This document shows positions 1-8,395 of a stretch of DNA of 64,000 bases, piece after piece. The notes under the pieces were generated by a model. That model saw only the letters and a program-made list of their open reading frames with translations. It did no database searches and was not told where the DNA came from. The translations under genes and the position numbers were made by a program. Positions within the stretch are counted from its first letter, which is position 1, and the number at the start of each line of letters is the position of its first letter. This DNA is from Bacteroidales bacterium. Its GTDB lineage: Bacteria > Bacteroidota > Bacteroidia > Bacteroidales > UBA932. Where the stretch lies: contig JAFRXO010000002.1 in assembly GCA_017443465.1 (NCBI GenBank), positions 21,880 through 85,879 on the forward strand. Reading direction: 5' to 3'.

Positions 1-936
1 ATTCTGCCATTCCCTGCGGACACGCTTCTTCCAGGAAGCGATCTCCCTGGCCATGCTCCAGTCATCTGCGACCATCTTGACGGTACGCTCTGCCTGAGGC
101 AGGTAATACTGGTTCATGTAATCAGTCAGCATCCTGTTGGTAGTGAAATTGCTCGCTACAGAAGCGATAGTGTTCTTAATGTATTCTATCCATTTCGCAG
201 ACATCCCCGTCTTGGGATCCACATCATAATACAGCGGGGCGATCTCGTTCTCTATGATGTTGTATTCGCTGGCTGCGTCCAGTTCGTTCTGGTAGTTCTG
301 GTCGCTGTAGGTCTTCTCAAGGGGAAGGGCCCATCCTGCTCCGGGCTTGTATCCCTCAACCCACCATCCGTCGAGGACGGAGAAATGCATGACTCCGTTC
401 ATGGCAGCCTTCTCTCCGGAAGTACCGGAAGCCTCCTGGGGCCTCGTGGGATTGTTCATCCACACGTCGACTCCCTGCACCATCCTCTTGGCCAGGGTGA
501 TGTCATATCCCGGGACAAAGACGATCTTTCCTATGAACCTCTCCTGTTTGGAAATAGCGACGATCTGCTTGATAAGGTCCTGTCCTGCCTTGTCCGCGGG
601 ATGGGCCTTACCTGCGAAAATGAACTGGACCGGCATGTCCGGATTATTGACTATGGAGTCCAGCATGTCCAGGTCGGAGAATATGAGGGTAGCCCTCTTG
701 TAAGTCGCGAAACGGCGCGCGAAACCTATGGTAAGGACATCATCCCTGAGGGTTTCCTTGATAGTAACCACTTCACGGGGAGAATAATGTCCTCCCATCG
801 AAGGATCGGCAAGTTTCGCATTGACTACGTCTATGAGTTGCTTCTTGAGCAGTTTACGTGTCGCCCAGATTTCTTCGTCAGGGACATTGTAGATGCCTTC
901 GAAGCACTTCTTGTCATAATGGTGGGTCTGGAATTC
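1..936 (-). pseudogene. C-terminal glycogen phosphorylase part of the fusion, displaced in frame and cut by window edge
   Basis: This frame is open for 312 codons and continues the phosphorylase exactly where the preceding frame loses it (FQTHHYDKKCFEGIY). It carries the family's C-terminal signatures: GFARRFATYKRA, GKAHPAD, and NPTRPQEASGTSGEKAAMNG, which contains the expected pyridoxal-phosphate lysine. The domain therefore looks intact in sequence. Either the gene is functional and the base near 936 is a sequencing or assembly error, or it is a recent frameshift mutation. The stop codon lies beyond the left edge. Confidence 0.8.
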
Positions 937-3900
937 GGGCCGAAGACCTTCGCATGGATGGCTTTCCACTCCTTGGCTGCCCATGTAGGATAGTGGACTC
1001 CGTTGGTCACATAACTGATGAAAAGTTCCTCAGGCAGGTAACCCGGATACATCGGGGAAAGGATATCCTGGCTGACCTTGCCGTGGAGTTTGGACACTCC
1101 GTTCACGTTCTGGGATATGTTCGCAGCCAGATTGCTCATTGAGAACTTCTCGCCTGCATTCATCGGGTTCAGCTTACCCAAGGACATCATCCTCGTCCAG
1201 TCGATCTTCAAAAGGCTCGGGAGATGACCGAGATACTTCCTGAGAAGCCCTTCCTCGAAGGCATCGTGGCCGGCGGGGACTGGGGTATGTGTAGTGAACA
1301 GGGAGGAAGCCCTTACGACCTCCATAGCCTCCGAGAACTCCAGATTGTCATTCTGGATGTACTCGCGGAGCCTCTCGAGGCCCGTAAAGGCGGCATGGCC
1401 TTCGTTGCAATGGAAAACGGTCGGGTTGATCCCCAGCTTGCGCAATGCCCTGACTCCGCCTATGCCAAGAAGCAGTTCCTGCTTGAGACGGTTCTCCCAG
1501 TTGCCTCCGTAAAGGTGCCAGGTCACCTGGCGGTCCTCATCGGTGTTGGCCTCGAAATCTGTATCGAGAAGATAGAGGTCCGTACGTCCTACTGCTACCT
1601 TCCAGACCCTTGCAGTCAGATCCCTGCCGGGGAATGCGATCTGGACAGTGACCCAGTCCCCTTTCTCATCCATTACAGGCTGGGCCGGGGTACGCAGAAA
1701 GTCCTGAGGGTCATATCTCGCGATCTGGTCACCCTGGACTGACATGTACTGGGTGAAATAACCATAGCGGTAAAGCAATCCGACTGCAGTGAGGTTGACA
1801 TTCATGTCACTGGTTTCCTTGAGATAGTCACCTGCAAGGATTCCAAGTCCTCCTGAATAGATCTTCAGCGAGCTGTCCAGTCCGTACTCCATGCAGAAAT
1901 ATCCTATGGAAGGTTCGGTCCTCTCCTTCTTGGCAGCCATATAGGTGTCAAATTCGTCCATGACGGCGGCAAGTTTCCCGAGGAATTCCGAGTCGTGAGC
2001 CAGTTCCTTGAACCTTTTCAGGCTCACGGTGTCCAGGACTGCCATGGGATTGTGACCGGAACTATGCCATATGGCCGGATCAACAGACCTGAAAAGGGCT
2101 TTGGCGCTGTCATTCCAGCACCACCACAGGTTCTTGCAAAGCCTTTCCAGACCGGAGAGTTCCTCAGGCAGATGGCGTGTTACCATTACACTCTTCCAAG
2201 TTGGGGTACTGACTTCAGGCTGAATATATTCCATGTTCTTATTCTCTGTATATTGAGGGAAGGCCCCGTTCCTGGCAATGACTTTTTCCAGGGCTTTGGA
2301 ATAGGCCTCCCAATAGTAACCAATCTGATTTTTCCATAAAGCGATGGAGGCGACATCGCGGGCATTCTCCATGTATTTCCTGCGCTCGTCGAGTTCAAGT
2401 GTCGCGATCTCCATAACCCTCTCTGCAACTCTCCCGACTACCTCTTCATAGTTGGAGTCATTCCTCTCTACTACCATTACTCCGGGGTGTTCCCCTTCAT
2501 AATGGTTCAGGACCCACTGTCCGAAACCGGCAAGGGTAGTGGTGAGGGTGGGGACCCTGAATTCCGCTGCCTCGAGGGGAGTATAGCCCCAGGGCTCATA
2601 ATACGAGGGGAAAAGGGCGAGGTCGAAGCCGACAATGAGATCATAATACCTCATGCCGAAGATTCCGTCATCTCCGTTGAGATAAGACGGGACAAACCAG
2701 CACTTTACCTTGTCATTACGGTTCCGGTCGAAACCGAGCTGGGACATCCTGTTCATAATCATGTCATACTCCGGATTCTGGAGCATATGGGTAGAACAGG
2801 TAGTATAATAGGGATCACCCTTCCCTTCAAGCTTGGCGGCAAGGTTCCTGTCCGGACCGTTATGACCGGCGGGCACCATTATGAAAGCATGGATCTCCGG
2901 TCCGGTATATCCGGAATGATTGACCTGGTTAAGGGAGTCCAGGAATATGTCTACACCTTTGTTGCGGTACTCGTAACGTCCGCTTATGCCTACGAATACG
3001 GCGTCTTTCGGGACTTCCGTCCCGGACATGGCAGAAGCCACTTCGATGAGCCTTGCACGGGCCTTGGAGCGCTTTTCAAAGAATTCCTTGTCACTGGCAG
3101 GAGTGAAACTGTCCTCGAAACCGTTCGGAGTGACCACATCCACCTCCCTTGAAAGGAATTGCTTGCACTCGCGGGCCGTAGTTTCGCTCACCGTGGTGAA
3201 AATGTCCGCATGGGCCGCGGAGAATTTCTCAAGGGAATGACGTGACCTGTTGTTGAAGCGGTAAGCCATCTGGTCTCCGTCATATGTTCCAAGCTCATCG
3301 TACAATGGGAGGTTGTTCCCCGCGATGCAGCGGCCCATTACGGTCGCATGGGTGGTGAAGACAGTAGCAATGGGAAGTCCTGATGTCTTCAGGTAAAGGA
3401 GTCCGGCTCCGGTCTGCCACTCATGGAACTGGGCTACAACCTTGTCCGAGGCATCCAGGTTGAACCGGTAGAAACTCTCCACCACCTTTCCGGCGCAGTA
3501 GCCGAAAAGGGCGTTCTCCTTGTAATCCCAGTCTCCGGTTATGGAATCTACCTTGTACTTGTTCCAATAATCTGTAAGGATCTCATTCTGCCTGGTCAGG
3601 AACTGCCTGTAATCCACAAGGATGGCAATAGGATGACCCGGGACGTTCCACTTTCCGATACGGACCCTCAGCCCCTCGCGGGCAGCATAGGCCTTCCACG
3701 GCCTGTAGAGCGAAACGTCTTCGATGAAATCGGGGTTGCTTCCCGTTTCCATCCATTCATCAGGTCCTATAAGGATGTGATGACGCTTGAGTTCATTCTT
3801 GAGAAACAGCGACTTTGTCGCTATGACGGTGTAAACACCCCCAACCTTGTTGCACACTTCCCAGCTTATCTCAAAAAGATAATCCGGGATTAAAATATCA

Positions 3901-3941
3901 TTTGCCAATTTTGTCTGTTTTCTTGTTGTCAAAGTTAGCAC
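831..3941 (-). CDS. Glycogen synthase (GT3)-glycogen phosphorylase (GT35) fusion, frame-shifted
   Basis: The N-terminal 550 residues or so resemble the GT3 (eukaryote-type) glycogen synthase family, with SWEVCNKVGG near the start. From about residue 580 the protein becomes an alpha-glucan phosphorylase (CMEYGLDSS, YSGGLGILAGD, HCNEGHAAF, TTHTPVPAGHD). Synthesis and breakdown of alpha-1,4-glucan would thus sit on one cytoplasmic polypeptide. After KVFGP (about position 937) the frame turns into unrelated residues and stops at 831, while phosphorylase sequence continues in another frame to the left edge; one lost base explains this. The start drawn is GTG, overlapping the upstream GH57 gene by 44 nt. 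A TTG at 3908 (reading MANDILIPDY) is an equally plausible start. It is the last visible gene of the glycogen operon. Confidence 0.85.
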   Translation of the reverse strand: MLTLTTRKQTKLANDILIPDYLFEISWEVCNKVGGVYTVIATKSLFLKNELKRHHILIGPDEWMETGSNPDFIEDVSLYRPWKAYAAREGLRVRIGKWNVPGHPIAILVDYRQFLTRQNEILTDYWNKYKVDSITGDWDYKENALFGYCAGKVVESFYRFNLDASDKVVAQFHEWQTGAGLLYLKTSGLPIATVFTTHATVMGRCIAGNNLPLYDELGTYDGDQMAYRFNNRSRHSLEKFSAAHADIFTTVSETTARECKQFLSREVDVVTPNGFEDSFTPASDKEFFEKRSKARARLIEVASAMSGTEVPKDAVFVGISGRYEYRNKGVDIFLDSLNQVNHSGYTGPEIHAFIMVPAGHNGPDRNLAAKLEGKGDPYYTTCSTHMLQNPEYDMIMNRMSQLGFDRNRNDKVKCWFVPSYLNGDDGIFGMRYYDLIVGFDLALFPSYYEPWGYTPLEAAEFRVPTLTTTLAGFGQWVLNHYEGEHPGVMVVERNDSNYEEVVGRVAERVMEIATLELDERRKYMENARDVASIALWKNQIGYYWEAYSKALEKVIARNGAFPQYTENKNMEYIQPEVSTPTWKSVMVTRHLPEELSGLERLCKNLWWCWNDSAKALFRSVDPAIWHSSGHNPMAVLDTVSLKRFKELAHDSEFLGKLAAVMDEFDTYMAAKKERTEPSIGYFCMEYGLDSSLKIYSGGLGILAGDYLKETSDMNVNLTAVGLLYRYGYFTQYMSVQGDQIARYDPQDFLRTPAQPVMDEKGDWVTVQIAFPGRDLTARVWKVAVGRTDLYLLDTDFEANTDEDRQVTWHLYGGNWENRLKQELLLGIGGVRALRKLGINPTVFHCNEGHAAFTGLERLREYIQNDNLEFSEAMEVVRASSLFTTHTPVPAGHDAFEEGLLRKYLGHLPSLLKIDWTRMMSLGKLNPMNAGEKFSMSNLAANISQNVNGVSKLHGKVSQDILSPMYPGYLPEELFISYVTNGVHYPTWAAKEWKAIHAKVFGPNSRPTIMTRSASKASTMSLTKKSGRHVNCSRSNS

Positions 3942-5133
3942 TTAATACCGAAATTCCGTCCTCAACCCTGATGATAAAATCGCTCAAAACGTTCATATAG
4001 TTGATGAAAGCCTCATACGGGGTGTCATATGGGTTAAAATATTTGTGGACCTCTCCGTCGGAGAAGAATTTGGTACACATGTAATAGAGATGGTCGCTCT
4101 CCTGGAGGTGCCCGAAATCATTCCACAGGGCCGGGTCATTGAGGATCGCGACTTTTTCGTACTGCGCATAGAGTTTATTGAAAGCGTCCTGCTGGAGTTC
4201 ATTACCCAGCCACGCAGTGACATCGCGCTCTTCGTCCGCCCATGAAATCGGGTCAGGGACATCGAGCTGACTGACTACCTTGTTCGCCTTTACAGCACCA
4301 GAAGGCGTTACGAAAGACAAGGTTCCGTCAGAGATGACAGCTTCAGGGAGATACCTCATGAAATCGAAGATTCCGGATTCGGCTCCCTGATGCTCCCCGA
4401 AGGTTTCATAGTCCATGAAGAGATTGATCACGTCCCCTTCGGTCTCCTTGAGCCAGCCGAGGAATTTCTCTCCAGTCAGCGGCCATCCGTTCCAGCTCCT
4501 GTTGGAGAAACGGAAGGCTATGTCGTCACTGAGGGACCAGTTCCTCAGAAGAAGCTTGAGCTTCGGCTGGGCTGAATCGCTGTAAACGAAATTGGGATTA
4601 CGGTCACCCATGACGTGACGCGCTCCCTCTGTAAGCATGGTCTTGAAACCGAGGTCATAAACCTCAGCCCCTATGGCATTGGAATAGACCAGCTCGGTGT
4701 TGCGGAAGACCTTGGGAGTGACTCCGAAATACTGCTCGACAGCATCCTTGTGCTTCATTACCTGGTGCCTGAATTCTGCAGGCGCGGCAAGGGAAGCAAG
4801 GGAGTGGTAATAGGTCTCCGCCAGGAACTCCACACAACCGGTGTCGGCCAGGGCACGGAAAGAGTCCAGAACCTCCGGAGCATACCTGTCGAACTGCTCT
4901 ATCGCAGTACCGGAAATGGAGAACGCCACCTTGAATTTGCCGTCATGCTTCTTTATCTCCTCAAGAAGCAATTGGTTCATAGGAAGATAGCACTTCTGTG
5001 CAATCCTGCGCAGGATGGTCCTGTTGGCAAAATCGTCATAATAATGGGAATCCTTGCCGATATCGAAGAAGCGATAGAGCCTCAGCCTCATCGGCTGATG
5101 CACCTGGAAATAAAGGCATATATTCTTGCTCAT
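3898..5133 (-). CDS. GH57 family glycoside hydrolase (alpha-amylase/alpha-glucan-acting)
   Basis: A 411-residue cytoplasmic protein without a signal peptide. It opens with the GH57 HQP motif (YFQVHQPMRL) and carries MDYETFGEHQ near residue 235, the conserved Asp-bearing GH57 region. The family acts on alpha-1,4- and alpha-1,6-glucans. Exact specificity (amylase, amylopullulanase or branching) cannot be read from sequence. It sits between the GT4 gene and the synthase-phosphorylase fusion in the glycogen operon, so a role in trimming or remodelling intracellular glycogen is inferred. Its start codon lies in a CATATG context, like many genes here. Confidence 0.85.
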   Translation of the reverse strand: MSKNICLYFQVHQPMRLRLYRFFDIGKDSHYYDDFANRTILRRIAQKCYLPMNQLLLEEIKKHDGKFKVAFSISGTAIEQFDRYAPEVLDSFRALADTGCVEFLAETYYHSLASLAAPAEFRHQVMKHKDAVEQYFGVTPKVFRNTELVYSNAIGAEVYDLGFKTMLTEGARHVMGDRNPNFVYSDSAQPKLKLLLRNWSLSDDIAFRFSNRSWNGWPLTGEKFLGWLKETEGDVINLFMDYETFGEHQGAESGIFDFMRYLPEAVISDGTLSFVTPSGAVKANKVVSQLDVPDPISWADEERDVTAWLGNELQQDAFNKLYAQYEKVAILNDPALWNDFGHLQESDHLYYMCTKFFSDGEVHKYFNPYDTPYEAFINYMNVLSDFIIRVEDGISVLSANFDNKKTDKIGK

Positions 5134-5153
5134 ATGATTGTGTGTTTTTCAGT

Positions 5154-6443
5154 TTACTTATTGGCAACCTCTTCGTAAATAGCCTTGAGTTTGGCTGTCG
5201 CTATGTTCCATTTGAGCTGGTTGACCTCATCATATCCCTGCTTGCCCGCAAAATCGGCCAGCCCGGGATAGTTAAGGAGTGCATAGATGTCGTCCGCCAT
5301 GGCATCGATGTCCCAGAAGTCCACCTTGAAAGCGTACTTGAGCACTTCCGCGGCGCCCGACTGACGGGATATGACTGTAGGCACATTGGTGCGCATCGCT
5401 TCGAGCGGAGAGATTCCGAAGGGCTCGGACACCGAAGGCATCACATATACATCCGAAAGGGCGAACATCTCCTGGACCTCCTTCCCGCGAAGGAAACCGG
5501 TGAAATGGAAACGGTCTGAAATCCCCAGACGGGCGACGTGCCTGATACAGCGGTTCATCATATCCCCGCTTCCGGCCATCACGAACCGGACTCCCGAGGT
5601 CCTCTTCAGGACCTTCGCGGCAGCCTCGATGAAATATTCGGGTCCTTTCTGGAATGTGATCCTCCCGAGGAAGGTCACCACCTTGTCATGCACTCCCCTG
5701 CTCACCGACATATCCTGACGGCCGCTGAAGTCCACTGCATTATGGACGGTAACCACCTTGGAAGCATCTATTCCATAGCGGTTTATGACAATGTTCCTGG
5801 TAAGGTCGCTGACTGTCACGACGCGGTCGGCCACTTCCATGCCCCGCTTTTCGATAGCCAGGACCCGGGTGTCGATCATATCCTCGCTGCCCCTGTCATA
5901 TGAAGTGGCATGCACATGTACCACCAGAGGCTTGCCGGTGAGCTCTTTCGCAGCGATTCCGGCGAGATAGGTGAGCCAGTCATGGGCATGGATGACATCG
6001 AATTCATCGCGCCTCTGGACAGCTATCGTACCTCCGACCATCGCATAACGGGCGACCTCCTCCATGAGGTTCTTCCCGTATTTGCCGGAGAACTTGTACT
6101 TTGTCCCATATGACACCCTGAAGTCCTTTTCCTGCCTCCTGCGCTCATCCTCGACGACACTTGAGAATTCCTCGGGACTGACATACGGCACCATATTGCT
6201 GCCTATATGCACGAACTTGACCCTGTCCAGGAATTCATTCACATCCACTGAGACAGAATCCACAGAGACATCACTTGCATTGACTATGTCGATGCTCCGG
6301 TCTTCATCACCGGAAGCCGAAGGCATAACGAAAATGGTGTCCACTCCGTTATACGCCAAACCCTTTACGATACCGTAGCAGGCGGTGCCCAGACCTCCGG
6401 CGATATGAGGCGGGAACTCCCACCCAAACATCAGCACTCTCAT
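5154..6443 (-). CDS. GT4 family glycosyltransferase (GT-B fold)
   Basis: A 429-residue protein with the GT4 layout. An N-terminal acceptor domain begins MFGWEFPPHIAGGLG, the glycine loop typical of glycogen synthase and GT4 enzymes. The C-terminal donor domain has GRITFQKGPEYFIEAA and the E-x7-E-type signature SEPFGISPLEAM. The position inside the glycogen operon, with a 4-nt ATGA overlap with the debranching enzyme gene, suggests alpha-glucan synthesis or priming. The family also includes trehalose- and lipid-modifying enzymes, so donor and acceptor are not assigned. Confidence 0.85.
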   Translation of the reverse strand: MRVLMFGWEFPPHIAGGLGTACYGIVKGLAYNGVDTIFVMPSASGDEDRSIDIVNASDVSVDSVSVDVNEFLDRVKFVHIGSNMVPYVSPEEFSSVVEDERRRQEKDFRVSYGTKYKFSGKYGKNLMEEVARYAMVGGTIAVQRRDEFDVIHAHDWLTYLAGIAAKELTGKPLVVHVHATSYDRGSEDMIDTRVLAIEKRGMEVADRVVTVSDLTRNIVINRYGIDASKVVTVHNAVDFSGRQDMSVSRGVHDKVVTFLGRITFQKGPEYFIEAAAKVLKRTSGVRFVMAGSGDMMNRCIRHVARLGISDRFHFTGFLRGKEVQEMFALSDVYVMPSVSEPFGISPLEAMRTNVPTVISRQSGAAEVLKYAFKVDFWDIDAMADDIYALLNYPGLADFAGKQGYDEVNQLKWNIATAKLKAIYEEVANK

Positions 6444-8380
6444 CTGCGGTCCTCCTTGTATTTGTTCAACAGATAGTCAACTTTCAGGAGGGACGCCGTG
6501 CTGAGCGCAGAGGCTATTGCCCCGTGCGGCTCATGTGGCGGGTCCCCGTCATAGAGTTCGGAGAAAGCTCCCACTCCATGCTTGTTCATATCCTCGGCAA
6601 AGCCTTCCACCAGCCACTGTGCCTTCTTCCAGAAAGCCGGGCCTTTCATCCGGAACGAGACCTCCAGATAGGGTCCGAGCAGCGACGGACGCGTACTGCC
6701 TTGATGATATGCAAGGTCCCTGTCTACCTGGGTCCCTTCATATACTCCCTTGTAATTCGGATCGCGGGGTGAAAGGGTGCGGATTCCGCGTCTTGTTACC
6801 AGCTCCTTGTCAATTACCTGCATGATCCTCTGGGCCATCTCATCATCTACCGGCGATTTTTCAGCCCATATGGCATAGAGCATATTCGGGCGCACTTCCA
6901 TATGCTGTCCCCAATTATCTACGTAGTCTGCAAGATATCCCAGTGAAGGATTCCAGAACGTCCGCATGTAATTCTCCGAAATCATCCTGCGGATTTCCCT
7001 GAACTCGGCGATGAAAGAGGCATCGGAACCATATTTTTCCTCCATCTCTACGGCAAAGCATATGGAATTGTACCAGAATGCATTGGTCTCGACCTGGTAT
7101 CCGGCCCTCTCTGTCACAGGGCGCCCATGGAGATAGGCGTTCATCCAGGACAGGGCGACCCCGTCCATCTGGGCCCAGAGCAGTCCGTTGGGCTGCATCG
7201 CGACCTCTTTCCTCACGCCCGGGAGATAGCTGCGGAGCACTCCCTTGAGGGTTTCTCCGTATTTCTTCCACACGCGGGCGGGATCGGCACCGAAGCGGAT
7301 GTACTGTTCGAGCACTCCTGCAAGCCTCAGAGGCGCCTCAACCTGGGTAGTCCTGCGGAACAACCTCTCCTGCTCATCCGCGATAAGGTTGTCAAGGATC
7401 TCCTCGAATTCAGCCTTGTTGCCGTCACAGTAAAGGGTCATTCCGGGAAGGGCATATAAAGTCTCGCGGAGAAGCCCCGTGTAGAGCCATGAGAATCCGG
7501 CGGTGATACGCTTGTGACCATGGCGGTTCATCTTGAACATATTGGCCCAGTACACCAGCTGGTCATGGTAGGACTTTATCTCACCCCTGGAAGCGACTCC
7601 GGCATCAAAGCGGCGTTTCAGTCCGGCAGGCTTGACAACACCCACCGAAGCGGAGAAGACAATCGATCCGCCCGGTTTCATCTCAACCTCGAACTGCCCC
7701 GGGACATAAAGGTCCTCACGGCAGTCGAAACCGCGGCGGTATTCATCGGAATAGGTCACCCCCTTGTACCAGTTCGGATTCCACTTGAAAACCGAAGAAG
7801 ATGCGCTGAGCTGGAGGTTCAGGTCCGGGAAGCCTTCATACATATTGAAAGACACTCCGGAAGGAATCTCCTCGTAATCAAGCCTGGCCTGAGGATTCTG
7901 GACAGTAAGTGCGTGGATATTCCTGAATGCAAGGAAAGGCTTGAGTATCAGGGTGACAGGCGCCGGAGACTCAAGTACTTCGAATTTAATGAGCACCTGG
8001 TCACTGTCCTGCATCAGCTGGATGCTCTTCCTGAAGAGGATGCTTCCGACCCTGTAAGTGATCTGTGGAACCGGATCGGCCTGGAAATCCACTATATACT
8101 TATGGCCACGGGGTTCATAGATGTCCCCGTAGCAGTGGATACCGAGGTTGAACTGCTTGCCCCTCAGGATCAGGCTCTCATCCAGCGAAGACAGGAGAAG
8201 ATACTTGTCCTCGCCGAACCTGTCGATGGGGACAGCCAGCAGGCCATGGTACCTGCGGGTATTGCAAGTCACTATCGAAGTGTTGCAATAGGCTCCGGTC
8301 TTGTTAACGCTGATAATCTCCCTTCCAAGGGAGTAAGAAAGATTGACAAGTTCCGCTTTGTTGAATTTCAGAAATGCCAT
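6440..8380 (-). CDS. Glycogen debranching enzyme (amylo-alpha-1,6-glucosidase)
   Basis: A 646-residue protein of the GDE type. The N-terminal domain starts with LSYSLGREIISVNKTGAYCN and CNTRRYHGLLAVP, followed by a C-terminal (alpha/alpha)6 glucosidase domain with NGLLWAQMDGVALSWMNA and TQVDRDLAYHQGSTRP. The family hydrolyses alpha-1,6 branch points of glycogen limit dextrin. It lies 15 nt downstream of glgB and overlaps the GT4 gene by 4 nt, so translational coupling is likely. No signal peptide is seen, consistent with an intracellular role. Confidence 0.9.
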   Translation of the reverse strand: MAFLKFNKAELVNLSYSLGREIISVNKTGAYCNTSIVTCNTRRYHGLLAVPIDRFGEDKYLLLSSLDESLILRGKQFNLGIHCYGDIYEPRGHKYIVDFQADPVPQITYRVGSILFRKSIQLMQDSDQVLIKFEVLESPAPVTLILKPFLAFRNIHALTVQNPQARLDYEEIPSGVSFNMYEGFPDLNLQLSASSSVFKWNPNWYKGVTYSDEYRRGFDCREDLYVPGQFEVEMKPGGSIVFSASVGVVKPAGLKRRFDAGVASRGEIKSYHDQLVYWANMFKMNRHGHKRITAGFSWLYTGLLRETLYALPGMTLYCDGNKAEFEEILDNLIADEQERLFRRTTQVEAPLRLAGVLEQYIRFGADPARVWKKYGETLKGVLRSYLPGVRKEVAMQPNGLLWAQMDGVALSWMNAYLHGRPVTERAGYQVETNAFWYNSICFAVEMEEKYGSDASFIAEFREIRRMISENYMRTFWNPSLGYLADYVDNWGQHMEVRPNMLYAIWAEKSPVDDEMAQRIMQVIDKELVTRRGIRTLSPRDPNYKGVYEGTQVDRDLAYHQGSTRPSLLGPYLEVSFRMKGPAFWKKAQWLVEGFAEDMNKHGVGAFSELYDGDPPHEPHGAIASALSTASLLKVDYLLNKYKEDRR

Positions 8381-8395
8381 ATGCTAAGGTTTGTA

